In this document: piece by piece, positions 1 through 9,284 of the stretch
Numbering within the stretch: position 1 is the first letter of the stretch
Layout of the letters: each line of letters opens with the position of its first letter
DNA from: Parasedimentitalea denitrificans
Lineage (GTDB): Bacteria > Pseudomonadota > Alphaproteobacteria > Rhodobacterales > Rhodobacteraceae
Direction of reading: 5' to 3'
Assembly: GCF_011813015.1 (NCBI RefSeq)
Contig: NZ_QHLQ01000015.1
Span: 35,939 to 99,938, forward strand
Length of the DNA stretch: 64,000 nucleotides
Translations under genes and position numbers: made by a program
The notes under the pieces: model-generated
What the model saw: only the letters and a program-made list of their open reading frames with translations
What the model was told of the DNA's origin: nothing
Databases searched by the model: none

Positions 1-254
1 GCAGCCTGCGGGCAGGCCTGCTCCAGCCCGAATGAGCGCGTGAGGGCAAAAAAAGCGGGATCGGCTGGTCTCTCAATGGGCCACTTGTTAGGGCGAAGGC
101 AAGCCCATGTTCGTGCCTGAATTCCCAACACCTCACGATTGCGCCGCTATGCTTCAACAACCATTTGCCAAGTCGAAATGGTGGGTTTTCTCTTTACAAC
201 TGGTGTTCCTTCTGAAGCGTGGATATGCAGGAAGACAAAGCCCGAACTGAGTTG

Positions 255-1442
255 TTACAATTGTACCCCTTTGCTAACAACGGCAAGGGTATGGCGAGCG
301 ATTACTAGCTCCTCATCCGTTGGAATGACGTACAGCGCAACGCTGCTTGCAGGGGTCGAAAAGCAGGTTGCCCCAGCCTTGTTCGCCGCATGGTCGATTT
401 CAACCCCAAGCCAGCCCAGCTTTTCAGTAATCAGCGCCCGGATCTTTGGTGAATTCTCACCGACCCCTGCCGTGAAGACGAAAGCGTCCAGACCACCAAG
501 AGCCGCGGCGAGCATTCCTGCCATCATTCCGGACCGGTAGACGAAATGATCGACCGCAAATGCTGCGCGTGGGTTGTTGCTGGCCAGCAGGTCGCGCATG
601 TCGCTTGACTGGCCTGATAGTCCCTTGAGGCCGGACTCATTGTACAGCAAATCCGACACAGCATCCACACTCATACCCTTTGCGGTGATCAAGTGCAGCA
701 CGACGCCCGGATCAAGCTGCCCTGATCGGGTGCCCATCGGTAGTCCGTCGAGCGCCGTAAACCCCATGGTGCTTTCAATACTACAACCGTCAGAAACAGC
801 GCACATTGATGCACCGCTACCTAGATGAGCGACAATCACCTTGCCCGCAGCCGCGTCGGGTGCAATCTCGCCGAGGCGCCCGGTAATGTATTCATAGGAC
901 AGTCCGTGAAATCCATAGCGCCGCACACCTTCTTCATAGAACGCGCTTGGCAAGGCATAGCTGCTGGCAATCTCGTCGTGGCATCGATGAAATGCTGTGT
1001 CGAAGCATACGACCTGAGGCACGTCAGGGGCAATCTCTATTGCTAGTTGGATCGGCGCGAGGTTGTTGGGCTGATGCAACGGCGCGAGATCCTGATAAGA
1101 GGCAAGCAACTTCAGAACACTAGGGTCAATCAGGACAGGTTCGTCATAGTCTGGTCCGCCATGCACCACACGATGGCCGATAGCGCGAATCCGAAATCTC
1201 TTCAAACCGTTCAACCACGTGCGAGTTTCGGTGATCGCAGAGGGTAGATCCGGAACATCCTCGGGCGCGAACCTTTGGTCGATTAGTGCTTCACCATTCG
1301 CCCCGGTAGCGCGCAGCCTAGGGCGCACGCCGATACCATCGATTTGTCCGCGAATCTGACGAAAGAGGTCGTAGCCCGCGACCGAGAAAATCTGAAACTT
1401 TAGACTGGAAGAGCCTGCATTGATGACAAGGATTGCGTCCAT
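255..1442 (-). CDS. ackA: Acetate kinase (acetate/propionate kinase family)
   Basis: Acetate kinase interconverts acetyl phosphate plus ADP with acetate plus ATP in the cytoplasm. The 395-residue protein has the family's usual length and opens with the phosphate-binding signature [11 protein letters not shown]. It carries the second signature region ([10 protein letters not shown]), the catalytic-loop segment [11 protein letters not shown] and the DPGVVLHL segment. The start codon sits directly before the conserved N-terminus, so the start is secure. No pta or phosphoketolase gene lies upstream, which is gene-poor; a partner may lie downstream beyond the left edge. Propionate kinase activity cannot be excluded from sequence. 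Confidence 0.95.
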   Translation of the reverse strand: MDAILVINAGSSSLKFQIFSVAGYDLFRQIRGQIDGIGVRPRLRATGANGEALIDQRFAPEDVPDLPSAITETRTWLNGLKRFRIRAIGHRVVHGGPDYDEPVLIDPSVLKLLASYQDLAPLHQPNNLAPIQLAIEIAPDVPQVVCFDTAFHRCHDEIASSYALPSAFYEEGVRRYGFHGLSYEYITGRLGEIAPDAAAGKVIVAHLGSGASMCAVSDGCSIESTMGFTALDGLPMGTRSGQLDPGVVLHLITAKGMSVDAVSDLLYNESGLKGLSGQSSDMRDLLASNNPRAAFAVDHFVYRSGMMAGMLAAALGGLDAFVFTAGVGENSPKIRALITEKLGWLGVEIDHAANKAGATCFSTPASSVALYVIPTDEELVIARHTLAVVSKGVQL

Positions 1443-3163
1443 TCCCGGGTTACTGCCTCGGTCCGAAATTTCTAACCCTAGGCCACCTCATCTTGGTTCG
1501 TGTCCGTTTCATGATTATATCCTTGCCAATAGATTTGCCTGACGCAGGCGCATAGGATGTCTGCACCACCTGCTTCGACTAGAGCATGTTATAGTTATTC
1601 TGGGTACCAATCTGAGGCGGCGCTGCAAGGCCAAAGATCGTTTTGGCCCCCTCGCCAAGTACAACGCTCTTCCGGTGTGGCGAAAAATGTTCCTGGCTTG
1701 AGCCAAAAACTGAGTTTTTCAACATGACGCAATCCTCATCTCACCGTTTGAAGTCAGGGTAAGTTCGGGATCATATGTCAGTTTGAATAGCCGAGAGTGT
1801 GCGTCGGCAGAGTTTTTGGGTCCAAAGGCTGAGGACACGTTTTCCTTCAACACAAAATTTATCGTGAGAGTTGGCAAAGTAGGGATCAAGACGCGACATC
1901 TGCACGCCGGTTAGCCAAATCAGATCTGACATATTCACCGCGCGTTTTTCGAACCGTGGCTCACTGCGACCGCGGGAAATCATTAGGTTGTAACCCTAAC
2001 CTGCAATCCAAAATGGCGGTTATGTCACCAGCAAATCAATCGCCTCAATTGCATAAAATTCTCTTGCAACAAACCATTGGCCGCAATGCTTTTGACTTGT
2101 CTTTTTGACACCCGCGACAAGAGCGGACATTGGCGCAATGCACAGCACAGGGACGCTATAGACTTGGGGTGGGCAAAACACTTTGCACAAATAAGGCAAT
2201 TGAAGCTCGAAGCGCCCCTGTAGGCCCCTTAATCTTGACACTTTCTGCCTTTGGCCACTCTTGCCTTAGCCAAACTTCCTTGAGCTGCACTGCCTCCATC
2301 AGTTCGGCCTCCAATCTCTTAGCTCTCCTCCGTTCTGATTCCACAAAGCTCGCTTTTCGCCGCTCGGCACTCGACTGTACTAAATATGTCCGCTCAGCCC
2401 GTTGGCGTTCAGCCTCCACCAAGCTTGCCTTTATCCGTCCTGCGTTTGCCTCTCGGATATGTTCATGAGTGCAGGTGATGTCGGCCATATGGCCAGAGGT
2501 CCATTCTTTCATAATTTGCCTTGTCGGTCAGGAAGGTGGGTAATTTCATCAAATTTTACAGAAAAAGTTGAGGATTGAGTTAATGCTGCCTAACGAGGGT
2601 TCTATATTTTTAGTTCCCGCACCCGCGAACCTTTCAAGCTAGCACGCACTGAACTGTAGATATGTACGGACCTTTGGGACACTTCCTCTAGATTGCCCAG
2701 TTTTGGGTGAAGGAAGTTTTGATAACGAAAGAAGAATGCGAAACAGCTGTTTGTCGACATTGCTAGGACGATTCCAATTGACTCCGTAAGCCAGTATGCC
2801 AGACGTTGAATTACCCAAGTGCGCTAACTGCGGTGAAACGCTGATGACTGTGAGGTTGTGTTTGACCTAGCTGATACTTACCCAGAATAGGAAACTCCCG
2901 ATCACGCCACATCGAAACTTTACGGTAGTAGATAACCGCAAAACTAAAGGTCTGTCATTCCTGAAGAAAGACCAGTGCGATCCTGAGCTAGGTCACTTAG
3001 GTTCTTTAATCAGAACCGCAAGGAAGTTATTTGAAATCATCCTGCCAAATCACGTTCGATGTTTTTAGGCTATACTCGCCTTGGCGCAGAGATAAACCTA
3101 TTGACAAATAAAACAACACACCCGAGCTAAATACCTCGTAAATTTATAGCAATTCAGGGATTC
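1443..3163. other. Gene-poor stretch between acetate kinase and the integrative element
   Basis: Roughly 1.7 kb without a convincing conserved gene. Short open frames exist on both strands, but only the one at 2156-2512 has protein-like composition and a possible ribosome site. The part from about 2880 is noticeably richer in A and T. No RNA gene or insertion sequence was recognised here. Confidence 0.6.
2156..2512 (-). CDS. Possible small hypothetical protein with charged internal repeat
   Basis: 118 residues, not recognised. The first two thirds are rich in Ala, Glu and Arg and contain an imperfect duplication (KASLVEAERQRAER, then KASFVESERRRAKR), as expected for a helical or coiled-coil segment. 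An AAGG about 8 bases upstream of the ATG could serve as ribosome site. No neighbour supports a function, and an accidental open frame is possible; the internal repeat is the main argument for it being real. Confidence 0.3.
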   Translation of the reverse strand: MKEWTSGHMADITCTHEHIREANAGRIKASLVEAERQRAERTYLVQSSAERRKASFVESERRRAKRLEAELMEAVQLKEVWLRQEWPKAESVKIKGPTGALRASIALFVQSVLPTPSL

Positions 3164-3178
3164 GTGGCGGACAGACAG
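3164..3178. repeat. Left attachment-site copy (duplicate of tRNA-Ser 3' end)
   Basis: GTGGCGGACAGACAG, identical to 10613-10627. It corresponds to the CCA end and acceptor strand of the tRNA-Ser gene, left as a fragment at the far end of the element. The flanking bases differ from those of the right copy on both sides, which delimits the core. Confidence 0.75.
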
Positions 3179-3241
3179 TCCCCATATTATCCCAAATAAT
3201 CACCTATTATAATTCAATAAATTTAATATCAATAAAAATTG

Positions 3242-3262
3242 TACCACACAACATACCACACA
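3242..3262. repeat. Left-end arm-type integrase repeats
   Basis: Two copies of TACCACACA in tandem (3242-3250 and 3254-3262), about 65-85 bp inside the left attachment copy. The same ten bases ATACCACACA recur at 10482-10491 near the right end, in the same orientation. Their position at both ends fits integrase arm-binding sites. Confidence 0.55.
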
Positions 3263-3278
3263 AAGCGCGAGAATATGG

Positions 3279-4715
3279 CTATTTGCATTCAATGAATGAG
3301 GTAAAGCTAGCGGCAGTCTCAGCCAACTCTTCCGGCGTAACCCTCTTGTCTTCCAAACTCAGTTCAGGCTCAACTTGGTTCTGGGCCAAAAACATTTTAG
3401 CGATACCCCCACGGATTGCAAAATTTACGTTCTGAGGTACGTCGCCGAGGTTCTCTTCCACTATTGCCGCATCTAGCTTCGCTACCACAACACCAATCAC
3501 CTCACCATCTGAAGCAAGCAAAGGGCCACCAGAATTACCGCTTTGAACAGGAGCGGTAATTTGCAGTGTATTCCCGTCACCTCCAAGACCCTTGAGAGAG
3601 GAAACTGCACCGCGTGTAACATTCAATCCACCAAGCAAGCCCGCATACGGATAGCCAATCACCGTTACATCTGAATTGAGTTTGGCCGGGGTAGCTGAAA
3701 ACACTGCTACACCTTTGCCGTGCGGCAAGTTAGTCTTCAATAATGCCAAATCGAATGGCTCAGAGGCGTCGATCAATTCAGCTTTCACACCGTCTACGAG
3801 AATTGCGCCGCAATTCTCTACGACATGAGCATTGGTCAACACATAGCCATCCGCTGAAACCACAAAACCTGTCCCTGTATAGCCCCCACGCTTTGGCAGA
3901 GGTGCGGAAGGTTGCGCTGGCGCGTTTGCCTCATTTTGCTCTGTAGAATTGGCTAATGCCATCGTTCTACGAAGGACCTCTATTAACTTGCCATCAACGG
4001 TTATGTCCAATGCGCGACTTTGCCCTTTCGCGATACTGGACGTCACCGCCTGCAAAGCATTTAAGTCACGTGCCGATGCGGAGACCATAATTGTAGACCA
4101 CGCTCCATTGATGAAATTCGAACGCGTATACAGGGTAGACCCATCAGACAGGACAGCCGAAGAGACGGCAAAGTTTGTCTTCCGAACCGAATAAGGCTTT
4201 TCCCGCCGTGTATGAGCATCAATTGTGAAGCGGTGCATGTTGGTCGCTGTGGCATTGTCATGCCTACCGATTGAAACAGACAAGCTACTGCCGCTGTGAC
4301 GATAATTTACAAAGTGGTCACTTGGCGGGTCGGTAACAAGTGTTTTCAGAGGCATCATCACTGACATACCAAGAGCGGGGAAGTATCTCATGTCCCACCC
4401 GTCGCGCTCGTAGCGGTCAAAGAAGCTTAACGCTAATACAGCCGTATGCCATTCCTCAGAGGCTCTCCCAAACTCCTTGTAGGAATACCGCTCCATCGCT
4501 TCGCGACTCAAACGCCCCCAATCGCCATCTAGCAAACCTACATAGTGGCCCTCAAAAGCCAGCGCTGCTTGGAGGTACCTCCGTTCTGTGTAGGTAAGAC
4601 CCGCTGAATTGAATCCTTTGAAGAGTTCTTGGTAGTCTTGCGCCTTGGTTATAGCCCCCACCAATGAAAATGCCGAAGACAACAGCAAGATGAAAACCCA
4701 ACGCATCCTAAACAC
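3279..4715 (-). CDS. Exported trypsin-like serine protease (element cargo)
   Basis: S1-family protease of 478 residues with N-terminal signal sequence (a hydrophobic stretch FILLLSSAFSLVGA). The N-terminal third resembles a peptidoglycan-binding-like or unknown region (YVGLLDGDWGRLS). The C-terminal half is a trypsin-like domain with the triad visible as TNAHVVENC (His), FDLALLK (Asp) and QSGNSGGPLL (Ser). I chose a GTG start at 4715 because GGAGG lies five bases upstream; an in-frame ATG at 4739 lacks a ribosome site. It is the last gene before the left end of the element and follows the Sel1-repeat gene. No PDZ domain is seen, unlike DegP. Substrate unknown. Confidence 0.85.
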   Translation of the reverse strand: MFRMRWVFILLLSSAFSLVGAITKAQDYQELFKGFNSAGLTYTERRYLQAALAFEGHYVGLLDGDWGRLSREAMERYSYKEFGRASEEWHTAVLALSFFDRYERDGWDMRYFPALGMSVMMPLKTLVTDPPSDHFVNYRHSGSSLSVSIGRHDNATATNMHRFTIDAHTRREKPYSVRKTNFAVSSAVLSDGSTLYTRSNFINGAWSTIMVSASARDLNALQAVTSSIAKGQSRALDITVDGKLIEVLRRTMALANSTEQNEANAPAQPSAPLPKRGGYTGTGFVVSADGYVLTNAHVVENCGAILVDGVKAELIDASEPFDLALLKTNLPHGKGVAVFSATPAKLNSDVTVIGYPYAGLLGGLNVTRGAVSSLKGLGGDGNTLQITAPVQSGNSGGPLLASDGEVIGVVVAKLDAAIVEENLGDVPQNVNFAIRGGIAKMFLAQNQVEPELSLEDKRVTPEELAETAASFTSFIECK

Positions 4716-4938
4716 TAATTCCTCCAGAAATCGTCTCATTCTGTCACACTAGGTGCGATCGCGTTCGCAGTAATAAATAGAACCGCTCTCATCTAGAAAC
4801 CTCTACCTCACAATTTTTTTGTACTTGAGTGTGCCCCAATTCCGTTTCCACATGCTAGGTTTTCCCGCGCCACCACGGATAGGAGTTAAGTCGGGAAAGC
4901 GGGTGACCCGAAGCCTTTGGGCGTTAATTACTCATGCC

Positions 4939-6021
4939 TCACCTACAGTTTTGGTAATCTGAAGACATGCAGGTGCGGGCAGCGTTCACGGCCTCGGAAA
5001 TATCCGCTTGCGTCATAACGCCTTCAACTATCTCACGCCACTCTCGCGCCTTCTCAAGCCCATTAGCACCTGAGATGTTAAACCACATATGCGCGCTGAT
5101 ATTGTCCGCCAAAACGCCGACACCGTTATTGTACATGATTCCGAGGTTTGCCTGGGCATTGCGGTGGCCTTGATAGGCAGCAAGACGGTACCACCGCACC
5201 GCCTCCTTGCCATTTGCTAGAACACCTCTCCCATTTTTATACATGCCCCCGAGGCTATTCTGGGCGCTGGCGTAGCCTTGGTCGGCCGCAAGACGGTACC
5301 AGTACACTGCTTCCTTATCGTCCGCTGGGACACCTCTGTCATAGGCATAAGCGAGTCCGAGGCTATGTTGGGCGTTGGGATAACTTTGGTCGGCAGCAAG
5401 ACGGTACCACCGCACCGCCTCCTTGTGGTCCATTAGAACACCTTCACCTTTGTCGTGCATAAGACCGAGGGTGTACTGGGCGCTGGCGTCACCCTGGTCG
5501 GCGGCCAGCCGGTACCACCGTACCGCTTCCTTGGCATCCTCCGTAACGCCCTTGCCGTTCGCGTACATATACCCGAGGTTATTCAGAGCGTAGGGGTAGC
5601 CTTGGTCGGCAGCAAGACGGTACCACCGCACTGCTTCCGTGGCATCCGCAGGAACACCCTTACCGTTACTGTACATATACCCGAGCCTATTCTGGGCGCT
5701 GGCGTAGCCCTGGTCAGCCGCAAGACGGTACCAATGCACCGCTTCCTTGTCGTCCTCAGGAACACCCACGCCGTCGGCGTACATGTTTCCTAGGATAAAC
5801 TGAGACACGGCGTTGCCTTGGCTGGCGAGTGGCAAGAGTTCTTGCATAGCTGCCTGATAGTCACCACGGTCATAGGCATTGACGCCCTTTTCAAAGTCTT
5901 GAGCAAAAGAGCCGTTGCCCACAACACTAACGGCAACGGCCAGTGCCACGGCTCGAAATTGGCTATTGAATTTCACTGTCAAACTTTCCCCCACGCGCCT
6001 CAAGTCCATCATACGCATCAT
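4939..6021 (-). CDS. Exported Sel1-like repeat protein (element cargo)
   Basis: 360 residues with a signal sequence (hydrophobic VALAVAVSVVGNGSFAQ) followed by about eight Sel1-like repeats of roughly 36 residues, each with the pattern A-V-x-W-Y-R-L-A-A-D-Q-G and G-V-x-x-D. Several repeats are nearly identical at DNA level, which points to recent tandem duplication. Sel1 repeats are alpha-helical protein-binding scaffolds. The export signal places it in the periplasm, where the neighbouring secreted protease (220 bp downstream) could be a partner; that pairing is inference. Start uncertain: the ATG at 6021 is used, but GTG or TTG codons after GAGG and GGGGGAAAG motifs about 30 and 45 bases downstream are equally good. 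Confidence 0.85.
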   Translation of the reverse strand: MMRMMDLRRVGESLTVKFNSQFRAVALAVAVSVVGNGSFAQDFEKGVNAYDRGDYQAAMQELLPLASQGNAVSQFILGNMYADGVGVPEDDKEAVHWYRLAADQGYASAQNRLGYMYSNGKGVPADATEAVRWYRLAADQGYPYALNNLGYMYANGKGVTEDAKEAVRWYRLAADQGDASAQYTLGLMHDKGEGVLMDHKEAVRWYRLAADQSYPNAQHSLGLAYAYDRGVPADDKEAVYWYRLAADQGYASAQNSLGGMYKNGRGVLANGKEAVRWYRLAAYQGHRNAQANLGIMYNNGVGVLADNISAHMWFNISGANGLEKAREWREIVEGVMTQADISEAVNAARTCMSSDYQNCR

Positions 6022-6102
6022 TCTTATTCATATTAAAATTCTGACACTCAACCGTTATAGGGTCTAAATGTTAGCTGTACAGACGCCACACCCCCTGTTT
6101 AA

Positions 6103-6765
6103 TCAGGGTTTTTTTAAATTTGTTCCTTCGGCCTTAAAACACTCTAACTCACCTTTTCCGAGCAAATGCGAGTACTTGCGTACAAACGCTATGTTCGCTT
6201 GGTCCTCGCACCACTCAATCTCGAACCGCTTGCGCTGATATGTTCGGTTCCACATGCCTTTGGGCTTCCATGCAATGAAATGTGCCGTTCCAGGCTCGCC
6301 ACCTAGCGCCATGCGCAGCTTGTTAGCGCGTCTCAGCATCCTGTCGTGTCGGTCCTCTGACTGGCTGCTATAGGCGATGGAATAGCAGTGACGGCAAAGG
6401 AAGTATCGTCCACCCGAAAACAGTTTGCCGACACGCCGCCCGCAGTGCTGGCCGTTGACGGCTCCAGAGCAGCAAAAATAGGGGCGCTGACCGCCGTAGT
6501 GGCAGTTGGTGTATGTCAGGGGTACGTACTGCGTTACCGGCTCCCAGTCGCCACCATACTGGCTAATGCGATAGTCAAAGATGACACGGCGTTCTTCGGC
6601 ACGAAATCCAATCTTCGAAATCACCTCACCGTCACGCAACCATTGCCAATTCCCCTGCCAGCCTTCCAGAAGACAGCCTTCGCGGTGCAACCGGTTTACA
6701 TCCAAGGAACGGCACCCCTCGGCTTTCTGCTTGTAGCTGGGTCGCCCAGAACCATAGCCACCCAT
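6103..6765 (-). CDS. Zinc-ribbon-like protein of integrative elements, function unknown
   Basis: 220 residues. The N-terminus (GGYGSGRPSYKQ, then RSLDVNRLHREGCL) resembles a family I associate with alphaproteobacterial integrated elements, but I do not know its function. The middle has paired cysteines suited to bind zinc: YFCCSGAVNGQHCGRRVG, then YFLCRHCYSIAY. The C-terminal third is basic and rich in aromatic residues. Start placed at the ATG at 6765, which has a GGGG run upstream; a GTG nine bases earlier is possible. It probably binds nucleic acid. Confidence 0.7.
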   Translation of the reverse strand: MGGYGSGRPSYKQKAEGCRSLDVNRLHREGCLLEGWQGNWQWLRDGEVISKIGFRAEERRVIFDYRISQYGGDWEPVTQYVPLTYTNCHYGGQRPYFCCSGAVNGQHCGRRVGKLFSGGRYFLCRHCYSIAYSSQSEDRHDRMLRRANKLRMALGGEPGTAHFIAWKPKGMWNRTYQRKRFEIEWCEDQANIAFVRKYSHLLGKGELECFKAEGTNLKKP

Positions 6766-6977
6766 CACAGCCACCCCAACTTTTTTCCGAAATCGTTTGG
6801 CAACTTGCCGTTTTCTCGGCGTTTTACCCCCATCTGCTTTTTCGTCTTAATTCGTATATGCACTGCGTGTTCCTTCCATGAGAGTGGTAACTAATAGTGT
6901 TCCATTCCAGAACCCAAGCACGCCGCCGAAATGGCTCTGACGGGTTCTCTAGCGGACCCACAAACAGGCCTTGGGTT

Positions 6978-7433
6978 TCAGGGCGGAACCACTCGGATAG
7001 CTGACGGGTCCGTTCCAGAACCGCGTTTTGTTTTTTCAGGCCTCCAATCTCGCCAATCATTTGTCGCAGCCTTGTTTCCCGTGCTGGCCTGCGTTGGCTT
7101 AGTTGTTAGCCGCCAATCATGAGCGCGCCGGGAATACCAATTGCCGGGAACTTCGAGAACAATGAACCCTTTGGCTTCCAGTTCGACAAAAGCCCGCTGA
7201 ACGGTGGCTTTACCCAACCCCAAAATTTGCGCTGCCTCATTCATCGACAAATGAATGCGTCCGTTGTTGCCGCCGCTGAACCGCGCGTGAAGCTCGAACC
7301 ACACCTTGATCGCAGAGCCAGACAACGAACGCCAGGCAGGCGATTTTATCATGGCGTAGGGTAGATTGATGTACTGCCCCTCGTCTGAACGCTTGCCCCT
7401 TGGCTTGTACCTGTTCCTAGCCATCCACAGCAC
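6978..7433 (-). CDS. Helix-turn-helix protein of the element, 5' end apparently frameshifted
   Basis: 151 residues with a winged-helix-type domain near residues 25-105 (ALSGSAIKVWFELH-like start, MNEAAQILGLGKATVQRAFVELEAKGFI), typical of replication or regulatory proteins of small integrative elements. The frame as read starts at a weak GTG (7433) or ATG (7424). Upstream, an ATG at 7521 overlaps the stop of the preceding gene (ATGA) and has a GAGG ribosome site. It leads into this frame if one base is removed from a run of eight G at 7479-7486, giving IPLRHSVIARSIAAKVLW before MARNRY. So the ancestral gene probably began at 7521. The C-terminal end is also uncertain, since another frame stays open from 7060 to 6824. 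Confidence 0.65.
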   Translation of the reverse strand: MLWMARNRYKPRGKRSDEGQYINLPYAMIKSPAWRSLSGSAIKVWFELHARFSGGNNGRIHLSMNEAAQILGLGKATVQRAFVELEAKGFIVLEVPGNWYSRRAHDWRLTTKPTQASTGNKAATNDWRDWRPEKTKRGSGTDPSAIRVVPP

Positions 7434-7517
7434 CTTCGCCGCGATTGAGCGTGCAATGACGGAGTGGCGCAGGGGAATCCCCCCCCACGCCGTTTTCTGG
7501 TGACACTGCCACCTCCA

Positions 7518-7802
7518 TCATTCAGACACCTCTTCATCTTTCAGCGCTCGGGCGGAATGCGGCAATTTCAACAATCGCCAATTGGTTTCTGACTGAAGAC
7601 TGTAATGGGCGATATTTTCAGGCCCACGATATTCAGCACGAATTGGCCACTTGTAGTTCTTTTTGAGATTGCAAATGATAGCCCCTAAGCGCCAACCTGC
7701 GGTTTCGCCAATCTCGTCCATATGGTTGATAGTGCGCCCCTCAATAAGCGCCTTGCAGGTCCAGTAAACTTGTGTGCGGTTGCTGTGCCAGTGATTAGAC
7801 AT
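7518..7802 (-). CDS. Small conserved element protein, function unknown
   Basis: 94 residues with GWRLGAIICNLKKNYKWPI in the centre, a pattern I recognise from short proteins next to AlpA-type regulators in integrated elements; it suggests a winged-helix fold. The start overlaps the preceding small gene by 8 bases, and its TGA overlaps the ATG at 7521 of the next gene, consistent with a tightly coupled operon. Confidence 0.6.
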   Translation of the reverse strand: MSNHWHSNRTQVYWTCKALIEGRTINHMDEIGETAGWRLGAIICNLKKNYKWPIRAEYRGPENIAHYSLQSETNWRLLKLPHSARALKDEEVSE

Positions 7803-7986
7803 AATCGATACGTCCTTTGCTTAGTGTCAGGGGCTGAACGGAATTGCTTTGTCCGCACCAGCGGAACCGACGTTCAAAATAAGTTGCATGGGAAGGGCAC
7901 GATGTGGCATCAACTGGACTTGTCACGGTGGCAGATGATGTCACTCGAAAAGCCCCTGCCCCGCGTGCGGAGTTGGGGTTTTTCAT
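7795..7986 (-). CDS. 63-residue element protein, coupled to the AlpA-like gene
   Basis: Begins MKNPNSARGAGAF and is not recognised by function. Its ATG shares a base with the TAA of the AlpA-like gene (TAATG), an AAGG lies about 8 bases upstream, and its end overlaps the next start by 8 bases. This chain of overlaps is the main evidence that it is translated. Confidence 0.5.
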   Translation of the reverse strand: MKNPNSARGAGAFRVTSSATVTSPVDATSCPSHATYFERRFRWCGQSNSVQPLTLSKGRIDYV

Positions 7987-8195
7987 TACGCGGCCTTTGT
8001 GCTGGGATCGACGCGTTGAGCGGCCAGATAGGAGTTTAAATCTGTGCCATGGTAGCCAATGCGCCGCCCGATACGGATAAAGGCAGGTCCACGATTGCGG
8101 TGCCGCCATTGGGCGAGCTTTTCCACTGTGCCCAGAACACGAAGTTCAGGGTCTTCAGGAAAGAAAATTCTGTCTTGGTCAAAGATGCCAGCCAT
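7986..8195 (-). CDS. AlpA-like DNA-binding regulator or excisionase
   Basis: 69 residues: a short MerR/AlpA-type helix-turn-helix protein (GTVEKLAQWRHRNRGPAFIRIGRRIGYHGTDLNSYLAAQ). Proteins of this type control integrase expression or help excision in P4-like elements. Start set at the ATG at 8195 with AAGGG upstream; an in-frame TTG two codons earlier is less likely. It heads a run of overlapping genes (7986, 7795-7802, 7518-7521). Confidence 0.8.
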   Translation of the reverse strand: MAGIFDQDRIFFPEDPELRVLGTVEKLAQWRHRNRGPAFIRIGRRIGYHGTDLNSYLAAQRVDPSTKAA

Positions 8196-8309
8196 CGGCA
8201 AACCCTTTCTTGAGGTTATTAACGATAGCTTTGAATTATGTGCAGATTCAGGTGGTTGTCATCAAGTGAGTTTGAGAGCTTAAGCAGTTCTTACATTTCT
8301 GGAAAACGC

Positions 8310-9284
8310 TTAAGCGTTTCCGCGAAAGATAGCGTCATATCTTCTCTTAAATGGTTGTTCTGACCTCAACGGTACAACGTACCGTTCCGCCTGACCCGGA
8401 GCTACTTTCCAGAACTTTTCTTCTCGCTTAGCTGCATTCTCAAACGCCTGCATCACAATCGCATCCTCTGACATCCTAGGAAACAGGTCCGCCAATTGCT
8501 CAATTGCAAACATGAATGCCTCGAGCCGGGCTTCGCGAGCCAAAGAAGATGATTTACCGCCTCCGCTGCCCGCTTTTTGCGATTGTTCCTTGCGACGGAC
8601 AATGCTGCTCTCGTATTGGAATTTCCACCTGTAGTGCTCGACCATCCGCCCGAGCTGCATTGCTGAGACCACCAATTTCTCCAACCAATAACCGGGCAAT
8701 ACCGGTTTGCCTTCCGCCACTAAATCTTCCGATAGGTGCCGCTGACTGCCTCGAACTTCTTTGATAAGCGTAAATATATGACGCTCAAACCAACGCCGAG
8801 TATATGGGAATATTCGCCCCTCTACCCACTGCTCAAACGTATCTGGTTCACCAGAAAAGACACCAAAATCATAGTCATACGCTTCATCGAAATCTCCATT
8901 CGATAGATACTTTTCGTATCGGCGCTTGTATTCACCTATGACCTCATCATGCTTGGAACGAAAATACTTCTCCACCTTGTCGAGATTGAAACCGAATGCG
9001 TTTCTCCAAAGCATGTCTGTTTCCCAAGAGGTTTCTTTGAACAAATCCAATTCATCACGATTATCACGCGATGTTGCGACTCGCAGACGTTCCTCGTTCA
9101 GCCCGTCCGCGACGGGAAAATACACAGCATCGTCACCCAGCGGATTTGTCTCAAAAAGATTGCCGAGAACTAGTTTTCTCATCTCCATACCGGGGATGTA
9201 GTCGTCACGGAAGCCATCCTCTAAAGCATCAGCCAGTTGCTCTATTTCCTCGTCAGTGAGGAATTCACGCTTGTCAATTGTCAT
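8310..9284 (-). CDS. Unknown 324-residue protein between integrase and AlpA-like gene
   Basis: Not recognised. The protein is acidic at the N-terminus (LTDEEIEQLADALEDGF) and rich in Trp, Tyr and Phe in the middle, with a basic Gly/Ser linker (QSQKAGSGGGKSSS) before a helical C-terminal part. No signal peptide or membrane segment. The ATG at 9284 has GGAG seven bases upstream and lies within the end of the integrase gene, so the two are likely cotranscribed. Possibly a replication or accessory protein of the element, but nothing in the sequence proves that. Confidence 0.7.
   Translation of the reverse strand: MTIDKREFLTDEEIEQLADALEDGFRDDYIPGMEMRKLVLGNLFETNPLGDDAVYFPVADGLNEERLRVATSRDNRDELDLFKETSWETDMLWRNAFGFNLDKVEKYFRSKHDEVIGEYKRRYEKYLSNGDFDEAYDYDFGVFSGEPDTFEQWVEGRIFPYTRRWFERHIFTLIKEVRGSQRHLSEDLVAEGKPVLPGYWLEKLVVSAMQLGRMVEHYRWKFQYESSIVRRKEQSQKAGSGGGKSSSLAREARLEAFMFAIEQLADLFPRMSEDAIVMQAFENAAKREEKFWKVAPGQAERYVVPLRSEQPFKRRYDAIFRGNA

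Noticed and set aside
1..254. Open minus-strand frame running off the left edge (from about 146)
   Set aside because: About 48 codons with no start signal and no recognisable family; not enough to call a gene.
6090..6115. Plus-strand terminator CCCTG-TTTAAT-CAGGG-TTTTTTT
   Set aside because: It is shaped like a terminator for the plus strand, but all genes here are on the minus strand and part of it is coding (the C-terminus of the zinc-ribbon gene).
6824..7060. Alternative 78-residue frame at the end of the HTH gene
   Set aside because: It could be a frameshifted C-terminus of the HTH protein, but the evidence is weak, so it is mentioned only in that entry.
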